24,009 nt of DNA, from assembly GCA_030560485.1 (NCBI GenBank), contig JAKTTS010000225.1:1-24009 (forward strand), given 5' to 3'. This document shows, one piece after another, positions 1 to 6,755 of the stretch. The DNA is from Ascoidea tarda (nom. inval.) (Eukaryota; Ascomycota; Saccharomycetes; Ascoideales; Ascoideaceae). Every line of letters starts with the position of its first letter. Position 1 is the stretch's first letter. The translations under genes were made by a program, and so were the position numbers. Under the pieces are notes generated by a model. The model saw only the letters and a program-made list of their open reading frames with translations. It did not search any database and had not been told where the DNA came from.

Positions 1-1918
1 AGTTTCCGAAATTATGACGAAAATGTCCTCTGCCACGATAACCTCGAATTGATCTTCCAGATTTTTTTTGTGCTTCTTTTCTGTCAAATTGTTCACATTG
101 GTATTTATAGTATTCAATTGAACCATTCCAAACTTCAATGTCTTTTTCATATTGGGTTTTTATTTTTTCATTTTTTTTTTCAAACAACTCTTCAATACGT
201 TTCATTTCTTGTTCATTTTTCAATTTTACTCTTTTTTTTTCACATTGAATTTGCTCTTCGTTATCTTCTCCATTTAGATCAATAGTGTTATCATATCCCT
301 CTCTAAAGGCATCGTCAAAAATGATTTCATTTTCTTTATCATGAGATTCTTTAATAGTTTTGAGTTCTTTTTCTCCATTTTCTCTTGTTTCTGAGATAAC
401 CCTTTCAATATTTTTTAAATACCCTTCATTTTTAAATTTTCGAAATATCAATCCTTTAGTTCTATTCTTTTTGGCGGTAGCTAATTCATTCATTTCAGTT
501 ATACTATGATTCAATTTCTTTATATTTTTGTTTAAATCTTGATTAATTTTTATTTGTTTTTTCAATTTTGAGTCTTCATTTAATATTTCTTTAAGTTTTT
601 TAAACGTTTTTATGTTATTTTGATTTTGGTTATCAATCGTTTCATTGTCAATATTAGCTAAATAATTATTAAAATTTTTATTTAAATTTATTGAAAATTT
701 TATAAAACGCTGTTTTATTGTGGTGAAATCGTAATATTTTTTCAAACTATTTATATATTTTTTAGAGTTATTATTTTTGTCATTATCGTTCTCGTTATTC
801 TTATCGTTATTGTTATACTCGTTATCATTATCTAGTAACAACAATAATTTTTTATTTAACAAAAAATCATTTTGAATTATATCTTCATATTTATCTCTAT
901 TTTTATCTTGATTCTGAAGTTCAGCTTCAATTTCCATTGATTTTTGATTCAAATCTTTGTTATTGTCATTTGGAAGCAAATCTTTATTATTTTCATTTTG
1001 AAGTAAATTTTCGTAAAATTTAAATATTAAATTCAAAACATATTTTAGTTCATTTTGCTGAAGAGAAATTGACGAATCATCGTAAATTATTGATATAATT
1101 GTTAGAAAAAAGAGAAAAATTGTTAAGTTTTTTTTAAATTTTTTATTAAAATTTAATGAAAAATTAGAAACAATATCCAAAAAAATTTTTAAATATAAAT
1201 TTATATCTTTTTCTTTCATCAATCTTGATATGATTAGCAAATGGGTTATATTAATATAATTTCTTTGTAAACTGATCAATCTTAATTTGTCAATTTCAAA
1301 ATCTGTCAATTTTTCCTTGTTAATTTTTTTATCAATTTTGCCATCTTGATTTATTTGTTGAGCCTTATCTAAATATACGTTGTAAATATTTGTTTTATTG
1401 TCGTCTTCATCAATGTTTGAGGGCTTTCTGTCGCCAATGTTATTTTCATCCTGATTGTTCCTTCTGTTGATCTCATGGCTTGAGTCAGTGTCTCTGAGAT
1501 TCCCAATGGTATAAAATAAATCCAAATCATTCTTGCTCAAAAAAACACTGCTTGGTTTTAGAGATATTATAAAAGAAGTAAAGCCCACATAGTGCCATAG
1601 GAAATGTGTTTTCTCTTTTGCCTCTAGCTCCAAGTCATGAAGTGAGTAGTAGTCGTCCTTTTTCTCTGTAGTTTTGTCCTCACTATGGGCTATGTAGCAT
1701 TGAGGTTGCAGTAGAAGATTCGACAAGTAATGGGCACTTCTGAGGGTTGAATCCAAGTTGTCGTCGATAAAGAGATAGTAGCTGGAGCTGGTAGACTGTA
1801 GCTTGATGAGGGAGAGGGTCTTCAACAACCCAGCTGTTGGAGCACAGTTGTTATGCTGTGAGAGATGGAGAGAGAGAAGGTCAGAAAGAAGATGAGTGCT
1901 ATTCATTGCAAGAGCCAT
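1..1918 (-). CDS. Unrecognised Asn/Lys-rich protein, RG-rich near the left edge (3' end missing)
   Basis: One frame stays open from the ATG at 1918 to the left edge, about 639 codons with no stop; I checked it triplet by triplet. The next in-frame stop upstream lies at 1955-1957 with no ATG between, so this start is well set. The first 130 or so residues have balanced composition (start MALAMNSTHLLSDLLSLHL) and look globular. A long Asn/Lys/Ile/Asp-rich middle follows, then a charged, probably coiled-coil stretch of Glu/Lys around residues 480-610. The visible end is RG-rich (RGYRGRGHFRHNFGN), which in other proteins often means RNA binding or arginine methylation. A hydrophobic run at about residues 260-285 (LTIFLFFLTIISIIYDD) could be a buried helix or a membrane segment. 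GC falls from about 52% near the start to below 10% in places. I recognise no domain and assign no function. The C-terminus lies outside the window. Confidence 0.8.
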   Translation of the reverse strand, partial: MALAMNSTHLLSDLLSLHLSQHNNCAPTAGLLKTLSLIKLQSTSSSYYLFIDDNLDSTLRSAHYLSNLLLQPQCYIAHSEDKTTEKKDDYYSLHDLELEAKEKTHFLWHYVGFTSFIISLKPSSVFLSKNDLDLFYTIGNLRDTDSSHEINRRNNQDENNIGDRKPSNIDEDDNKTNIYNVYLDKAQQINQDGKIDKKINKEKLTDFEIDKLRLISLQRNYINITHLLIISRLMKEKDINLYLKIFLDIVSNFSLNFNKKFKKNLTIFLFFLTIISIIYDDSSISLQQNELKYVLNLIFKFYENLLQNENNKDLLPNDNNKDLNQKSMEIEAELQNQDKNRDKYEDIIQNDFLLNKKLLLLLDNDNEYNNNDKNNENDNDKNNNSKKYINSLKKYYDFTTIKQRFIKFSINLNKNFNNYLANIDNETIDNQNQNNIKTFKKLKEILNEDSKLKKQIKINQDLNKNIKKLNHSITEMNELATAKKNRTKGLIFRKFKNEGYLKNIERVISETRENGEKELKTIKESHDKENEIIFDDAFREGYDNTIDLNGEDNEEQIQCEKKRVKLKNEQEMKRIEELFEKKNEKIKTQYEKDIEVWNGSIEYYKYQCEQFDRKEAQKKSGRSIRGYRGRGHFRHNFGN

Positions 1919-2012
1919 GGAGGAACAGGAACTGTGAGCAAAAAAAGAAAAGAATCAGACCATGAAGAAAGAGAAGCACAGTTGCTACAAGCGCCAACAC
2001 TCAAAGCTCTCT

Positions 2013-2064
2013 GAAGACGTCTTCCAGTGCTCTCAGTGCTACTTTTGGTGACGCTTTCAGTGCT
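2013..2064. promoter_or_regulatory. GACGTC palindrome and CAGTGCT direct repeats in the promoter of the left-edge gene
   Basis: A perfect 12-bp palindrome, GAAGACGTCTTC, lies at 2013-2024, 95 bp or more upstream of the ATG at 1918. Its centre, GACGTC, is a CRE/ATF-like bZIP core. It is followed by CAGTGCT at 2025-2031, 2034-2040 and 2058-2064, with a weaker AGTGCT at 2108-2113. The second and third copies sit in an imperfect 24-bp tandem duplication (18 of 24 bases match by my count). Binding by a bZIP factor is inference only. Confidence 0.35.
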
Positions 2065-2230
2065 ACTGTTAGTGAATGTGTTTATTATCTTGGGCTATAA
2101 TACTGTGAGTGCTGTTTATTGTTGAGCAGAGAAAAGAAACTGGAAACAAAACTCAACTCAAACGAACTAGCTCTAGTTATAATAGTAATTATGAAGAGGA
2201 AAAAACAAAAATGAATAGAAACTAACAAAA

Positions 2231-2290
2231 ATGACAGATAAAAACAAATAAAAACAAATAAAAACAGATTAAAACAGATTAAAACAGATA
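2231..2290. repeat. Decamer tandem repeat (AAAACARATW)
   Basis: Five consecutive 10-bp units of the form AAAACAAATA / AAAACAGATT / AAAACAGATA occupy 2241-2290, with a partial sixth before them. It is an A-rich microsatellite-like tract in non-coding DNA and probably keeps the region nucleosome-poor. Confidence 0.8.
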
Positions 2291-2473
2291 AAAAAACTGG
2301 AAACTACCAGAACACCATCGTTACAATGAGCAAAGACAAGGTGTTGGTTGTATCAATATTAATCATAAAACAAATTTAAAAAGTGTATAAATAAACTGAA
2401 ATGTCAAATCCTATATAAGTTCTAATAATGGTCTTGAAAACAAACTATAAAATAAACAGAGAAGGTGTAAGTT

Positions 2474-2533
2474 AAAATAGAATAAAATAAAATGAAATAG
2501 AATAAAATAAAATAAAATAAAATAAAATAAAAT
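2474..2533. repeat. AAAAT pentamer microsatellite
   Basis: A run of roughly a dozen AAAAT/AATAA units, interrupted by a few G substitutions (for example AATAG and AATGA), covers this stretch. It lies in the SCH9 3'-flanking DNA and has no sign of coding. Confidence 0.8.
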
Positions 2534-2730
2534 TAAAAATTAAAAATTAAAAAAGCAAAATTAAAGTAAAAAAAATAAATAAAAATATCCCAATTTCGTA
2601 CAGTTGATATATTATATTGTACTATTGATTAAAATGAATATGTAATAGTGAAAATGATTGAATTTAAGGAAGAAAAAAATATCTTTCATTTTGATTGTGA
2701 TTGTGATTTTTAATTCTTTTTTTAATGGCC

Positions 2731-2771
2731 TGATTGATTAAAAAAATGAATTTCAAATATTCAATCAATCA
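2731..2771. repeat. 9-bp inverted repeat, possible hairpin downstream of SCH9
   Basis: TGATTGATT at 2731-2739 is matched by AATCAATCA at 2763-2771, giving a perfect 9-bp stem with a 23-nt loop about 240 bp downstream of the SCH9 stop. It could fold in the 3' UTR, but such weak AT-rich stems are common by chance here. Confidence 0.4.
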
Positions 2772-3008
2772 TAATGCATTGATAAAATGAAGGGAAAACA
2801 ATAAAAAACCATTATTAGATAGAATTTATAAAATATATTCCTTTCTTTTTTTTTTCTGATATTATACTTTCATCATACGCCAAGTGTTTTTTTCTTTTTT
2901 TTTTTTTAATATATATTTTGCTGTTAGCATCATAATTTTTTTTTGGAATTGTAAAATGGTTTTGGAATTTTATACTTTTAATTTCGTCACCTTTTTAAAT
3001 TAGATAGC

Positions 3009-5624
3009 TCATATATAATTTTGATCCATATCATATGCATCATCCAAATCCATATGGTTAATGTACATTTGATCCAATTGATTTTCATCTTCCTCAGCGT
3101 AATCAAGATCATCATCGATAACATCTTCCTCTGGTGGCAAGTTTGGATTACCTGGTATTAATGATCTAGAAACATTATAAAGACTTTTTCTTTTGTTAGT
3201 GACACTTCCATAATTATCATCCAATGTGCTTTCACCAACATAGGTAAAACCGTTAAAATTAGCCTGTGTATTTGGCGACAATGGAGTATTTGGTCCGTAA
3301 AATCCTCTGGTAATAGCTGAGCCAGTAGTTTGCGTGAATTCAGGATCAAAGTTGGAGACATCGGTTTCGTTTCTTAAAGGAGGTTTATATGGTGGAGGAA
3401 TCTTCTTTTGAACTAGTAAGTCCCAATCAATGTCACTAAAAAATGGTTGAGCTTTTAGTTCTGCCACATCACCATTAGAGCCCAATCTGTTGACTGGATT
3501 TCTGTTTAATAAACCCTTGACAAATTGTCTGCCTTCCGGTGATAACGCACCTCTTGGAAATCGAACTCTACCATACGCAATGTTTTTATACATTTGTTGA
3601 TTTGTTTCAGCATAAAACGGAGACCAACCACAAATCATTTCAAAAATCAAAACACCAAGAGACCAGAAATCGACCATTTTAGTATAACCGGATTCATCTA
3701 ACAAGATTTCAGGTGCGAGATATTCAGTTGTGCCACAAAATGTTTTGGCTCTATGATCTTGAATAATATTCAATTTGGACAACCCAAAATCACACAAAGC
3801 AATATGACCATTAGCATCTAGTAAGATATTTTCAGGTTTTAAATCACGATAAATAACACCTTCGTTGTGTAAAATTTCCAAAGCACATAACAATTCAGCA
3901 ACATAAAATTTTGTTCTTTCTTCAGTGAATTTTTTCTCCTTTTGTAAAAGATAGAATAGTTCACCACCTGCCATATAATCAGTGACAAAATAAAGGTTAT
4001 CGGGAGTTTGGAAAGCAAATTTTAGATTGATGATAAAGGGACCCTTTGAAGCCTTGACTAGAATATCTCTTTCACTTAAGGTATGAGCAATTTCTTTCTT
4101 TTTGGCAATGTAATTTTTGGACAAAGTTTTCATGGCATAAACTCTGTTGTTGTCCTTTTTCAATGCTAGATAGACCTGGCCAAAGGTTCCTTTACCCAAC
4201 ATTTTTAAGATTTGGAAATCTTCGGGCCCGTATTTTCTCTTTTTATTGTGGGTGGTATAAATGTATTTGATTTGAACTTTACCAGTGACATGATCATCGT
4301 TGTTTCTTGGTTTAAGGGTGTACCAGTTGCTTGCTTCTGTTAGAACAGCCAAGTTGAGGTGGATATTAAAGTAACCCAAGAAACGATCATTATCGACGGA
4401 GTCATAGACTGAGATTTCGATTTGAGTGTTTGGGTTTGAGATGTCGAAGATGGCTTCGTGTTTCCATTTTGGGTTTGAGGGATCTCTGTAATAGTCGTTG
4501 GTTAGATATTGATTTGAGGATTGTCTTGTGTAGATGGGTCTGTTGTGATTGAAGTTGTTGCTTAGTGGGATGTTAATTTTGTTGTTAAAGTTGTTAAAAT
4601 TGTTGTTAAAATTGTTGTTAAAGTTGTTGTTGAAGTTACTATTGAAGTTGTCATAGTAGTTATCTAAATTATTGCTGTTGTTAGTGGTCGTGTTTATGTT
4701 AGTGATGTTGTTATCTCTGTTATTGTTTGTTGTGATTGATTCTGAGTTTTCTACTTTACAAATGACATAGGTCTTTGAGCTTCTATGGACGTATAAATTT
4801 GAAGCTTGGATTATTTTGACGGTTAGGGTGCCGTACTGAGAAGGGGATTGTTTTTGAACTTCGTTTAAAGAAGGGGGAGAAGAACTTGGGGAAGTTGAAA
4901 GAGAAGAGGTGGTTGTGATTGTTGTTGTGTTTGAATCGTTCGTATTTTGGCTGCTGTTATTGGGGCCTGTATTTGTATCGGAGGAGAAAGAGCGAGTGGT
5001 GGAAGTGGCGTCAGAGCCTCTGGAAATGTTGAAGGAGGAGGAGTTGTTGAGGTTGTTGAGTGTATTTAGGGTGTTGATAGTGTTGATATTAGATAGTTTG
5101 TGGTTGTTGTTTTGGTGTTGCTGTTGTTGTACTGATAGAGTTAGATTACTGATTGGTTGGTTTTGATAGATTTGTTGAGATTGTTTTTGAACAGATAAAG
5201 TGAGGTTGCTGAGTTTTGGTTGATTTTGTTGTTGTTGTTGTGAATCATTTTGAGGATAGTCAATAGAATTTTGTTGTTGTTGTTGAGATGAGAAATGTTG
5301 AGAAAAAGATTGGGAGGATTGAACTTGAGATTGAACAGAGGTTGTTGTGCCAAAAGCAAAGGAGCTGTCGCTCAAAGCAGTCGTTGGAGCACAAGAAGTT
5401 AAAACAGTTTTTGGGAAGGGTAGATTAGATTGGGGTTGGTTTTGGGATTGATTGATTGATTGGAAATTTGATTGGGGTTGGAGTTGAGAGGAAGATTGGG
5501 AAATGGATAGAAACTGTTGTTGTTGTTGTTGTTGTTGTTGCTGATTTGATGAGGCTGAGGTTGATGATGAATTAGAGTTTTTATTGGTATATCCACCACC
5601 AAAACCAAAGAAATTGAGAGGCAT
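3009..5624 (-). CDS. SCH9: Sch9-type AGC protein kinase (TORC1 effector, S6K/Akt-like)
   Basis: 871 aa, from ATG 5624 to TGA 3009-3011. The order matches fungal Sch9: a long Gln/Ser/Asn-rich N-terminus (a run of ten Gln near residues 28-37), a C2 domain at about 264-456, a kinase domain at about 469-730, then an AGC tail. Visible kinase features are the glycine loop GKGTFG from G477, catalytic Lys499 in AMKTL, RDLKPEN with Asp594, DFG with Asp612, and activation-loop Thr628 in KTFCGTTEY, the Pkh/PDK1 site. The tail carries a TPLSP turn motif and the hydrophobic motif FNGFTY with Thr794, equivalent to the TORC1-phosphorylated Thr737 of baker's yeast Sch9. In the family it acts at the vacuole in ribosome synthesis, growth and lifespan control. 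The C2 domain is split by an Asn-rich insertion (about 300-375) containing FNNN repeats. The frame has no CTG codon at all. The C-terminal 30 residues are strongly acidic. Divergent from MSL5. Confidence 0.95.
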   Translation of the reverse strand: MPLNFFGFGGGYTNKNSNSSSTSASSNQQQQQQQQQQFLSISQSSSQLQPQSNFQSINQSQNQPQSNLPFPKTVLTSCAPTTALSDSSFAFGTTTSVQSQVQSSQSFSQHFSSQQQQQNSIDYPQNDSQQQQQNQPKLSNLTLSVQKQSQQIYQNQPISNLTLSVQQQQHQNNNHKLSNINTINTLNTLNNLNNSSSFNISRGSDATSTTRSFSSDTNTGPNNSSQNTNDSNTTTITTTSSLSTSPSSSPPSLNEVQKQSPSQYGTLTVKIIQASNLYVHRSSKTYVICKVENSESITTNNNRDNNITNINTTTNNSNNLDNYYDNFNSNFNNNFNNNFNNNFNNFNNKINIPLSNNFNHNRPIYTRQSSNQYLTNDYYRDPSNPKWKHEAIFDISNPNTQIEISVYDSVDNDRFLGYFNIHLNLAVLTEASNWYTLKPRNNDDHVTGKVQIKYIYTTHNKKRKYGPEDFQILKMLGKGTFGQVYLALKKDNNRVYAMKTLSKNYIAKKKEIAHTLSERDILVKASKGPFIINLKFAFQTPDNLYFVTDYMAGGELFYLLQKEKKFTEERTKFYVAELLCALEILHNEGVIYRDLKPENILLDANGHIALCDFGLSKLNIIQDHRAKTFCGTTEYLAPEILLDESGYTKMVDFWSLGVLIFEMICGWSPFYAETNQQMYKNIAYGRVRFPRGALSPEGRQFVKGLLNRNPVNRLGSNGDVAELKAQPFFSDIDWDLLVQKKIPPPYKPPLRNETDVSNFDPEFTQTTGSAITRGFYGPNTPLSPNTQANFNGFTYVGESTLDDNYGSVTNKRKSLYNVSRSLIPGNPNLPPEEDVIDDDLDYAEEDENQLDQMYINHMDLDDAYDMDQNYI

Positions 5625-5637
5625 TATTAATTAGTAG

Positions 5638-5679
5638 TGATAAGTGATAAGTAATAAGTGATGAGTGATGAGTGATGAG
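5638..5679. repeat. 7-bp tandem repeat (TGATRAG) in the SCH9 5' leader
   Basis: Six back-to-back 7-bp units (TGATAAG twice, TAATAAG, TGATGAG three times) begin 14 bp upstream of the SCH9 ATG. Three GATTAG hexamers follow at 5707-5724. They should lie in the SCH9 5' UTR, so copy-number change would alter leader length rather than protein. Confidence 0.8.
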
Positions 5680-6189
5680 TAGCAATGAATAGCAATGGTT
5701 GGTGTTGATTAGGATTAGGATTAGTATTAATGTATGTCTTGATGTTAATAAATTCAAGTGCTCAGGTTATAAGACAAAAACCAGGATAAGGTGTGGGTAG
5801 AATCCAAAACAATGACCTTAGAAAAAATGACTATAGAAAGATAAAGATAAAGGAGCAAAAATTCAAAAAAAAGGGTTGAACGAATTATATATGTAAAAAA
5901 AAACAAGGTAAAAAAAGAAGGAAAAAAAAAATCCCTAAAAAAAGGTTTGTGTGGTAAAAAAGCTGATTAGTGGTTGAAATGCAACCGAGTAGATAATGTG
6001 ATAAGGATGATGATTTGGTAGTGATATGGATCAGTTATTTGGTCGAAAATGAGATTGAGGTTGAGCTTGGTGGTTTGGGCTGGACGTATTTTGTTGTTTA
6101 TTTATTGATTGTCGTCTGTTTCAATGAGGATGGATGGGAATTGAGCGAGGAGTTTAATAGTATCAATGCTGGAGTCTAGAATCGATATG

Positions 6190-6560
6190 GGCGTCAATAG
6201 AACGACAGAAAAAAGAGAAACAGAATAGAGAAACAAAAGACAGACAGTGCTGATGGTTCTATTGGTGAGATGATCAATTAGGAAAGGAAATTGGTGAACA
6301 GAACAAGATCTTCAAGAGCCAGAAAAAAAACAGGAAAAAACCAATGGAGGAGAGGACAGCTGAAGAGAAAAAAAAATCTATTGCAGTTAATAGGAGAGCA
6401 GCCAGAAGCAGTATCAATAACACCAGGGAGGGAGCAGGACCTGAAGAAGAAGAAGGGGCAGAAGAAGCAGAAGAAGCAAAAGCAACACAGCAGACGAGAC
6501 CAAAAACGACACCTTCTCAGGGATAAAAAGACAAAAAAACAGTCAAAAAGAAGGAAAAAA
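6190..6560. repeat. Long strand-asymmetric purine-rich tract
   Basis: The plus strand is dominated by A and G for about 370 bp, with internal 9-bp repeats of the type GCAGAAGAA near 6450-6480. On the SCH9 sense strand this is a pyrimidine-rich region upstream of the gene. Yeast promoters often carry shorter tracts of this kind. No gene is supported. Confidence 0.5.
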
Positions 6561-6670
6561 GCAACGGCGCGCTCCGGCACAGCTCCGAACGGTGCCCGCT
6601 GCCGGCCTCCCATTGGCCAGCTCCGCGCCGGCCCTAACTATGAAGAAAGCAGCACGTGAGATTGCACGTG
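6561..6670 (+). promoter_or_regulatory. MSL5 proximal promoter: GC island, CCAAT box, CCCTAA and two CACGTG boxes
   Basis: 6561-6637 is about three-quarters G+C by my count, in an otherwise AT-rich region. It contains an ATTGG (CCAAT on the minus strand) at 6612-6616 and ends in GGCCCTAA, close to the Tbf1 site ARCCCTAA, with CCCTAA at 6632-6637. Two exact CACGTG boxes, the Cbf1/Pho4-type core, follow at 6653-6658 and 6665-6670, 84-101 bp before the MSL5 ATG. The same pair of motifs occurs upstream of ULS1. Factor assignments rest on known yeast consensus sites, not on binding data. Confidence 0.5.
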
Positions 6671-6678
6671 CCTTTCTG

Positions 6679-6730
6679 ATGGAAAATGGCTAGAGCTGGA
6701 GCTGGAGAAGGAGAGGCCGAAGCAGCATAG
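6679..6730 (+). promoter_or_regulatory. Two short upstream ORFs in the MSL5 leader
   Basis: ATG GAA AAT GGC TAG at 6679-6693 encodes four residues. A second ATG at 6686, in another frame, encodes 14 residues (MARAGAGEGEAEAA) and stops at 6728-6730, 23 bp before the MSL5 start. If transcription starts upstream of 6679 both would be met by scanning ribosomes and would reduce MSL5 translation. If it starts downstream they are irrelevant; I cannot see the start site. Confidence 0.35.
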
Positions 6731-6755
6731 GAAGCACAGGAAGCACAGGAAGCAT
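6729..6755 (+). repeat. Three 9-bp repeats running into the MSL5 start codon
   Basis: AGGAAGCAC at 6729-6737 and 6738-6746, then AGGAAGCAT at 6747-6755, are perfect or near-perfect 9-bp units. The last supplies the first two bases of the ATG. The repeat is probably a recent slippage product that sets leader length. Confidence 0.75.

Larger units (their letters stand above)
1919..3008. other. Spacer between the 3' end of SCH9 and the start of the left-edge gene
   Basis: About 1.1 kb with no credible gene. The part next to 1918 (roughly 1920-2150) has mixed composition and should be the promoter of the left-edge gene. It holds a GACGTC palindrome and CAGTGCT repeats, listed separately. From about 2150 to 3000 the sequence is very AT-rich with A-rich tandem repeats (2231-2290, 2474-2533), T runs near 2841-2850 and 2887-2909, and a hairpin at 2731-2771. 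The last few hundred bases are probably the SCH9 3' untranslated region and terminator. Confidence 0.6.
5625..6753. other. Divergent SCH9/MSL5 intergenic region
   Basis: About 1.1 kb between two divergent starts. From the SCH9 side it holds 7-bp and 6-bp tandem repeats, an A-rich stretch (about 5820-5945), a long purine-rich plus strand (about 6190-6560, pyrimidine-rich on the SCH9 sense strand), a GC-rich island (6561-6637) and the MSL5 proximal promoter. The purine-rich part contains open frames but their composition is simple Lys/Arg/Glu/Gln repetition and I do not call them genes. Confidence 0.6.

Noticed and set aside
49-285. 78-codon plus-strand open frame rich in Phe
   Set aside because: It is antisense to the Glu/Lys-rich coiled coil of the left-edge gene, whose frame is continuous for 639 codons.
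5659-5679. GTGATGA repeats resembling snoRNA C boxes
   Set aside because: They are part of a 7-bp tandem repeat; no D box with terminal stem lies at the right distance.
6291-6659. 122-codon plus-strand open frame rich in Lys/Arg/Gln
   Set aside because: It follows from purine-rich, stop-poor sequence and crosses the GC island and the CACGTG boxes of the MSL5 promoter. No domain is visible.
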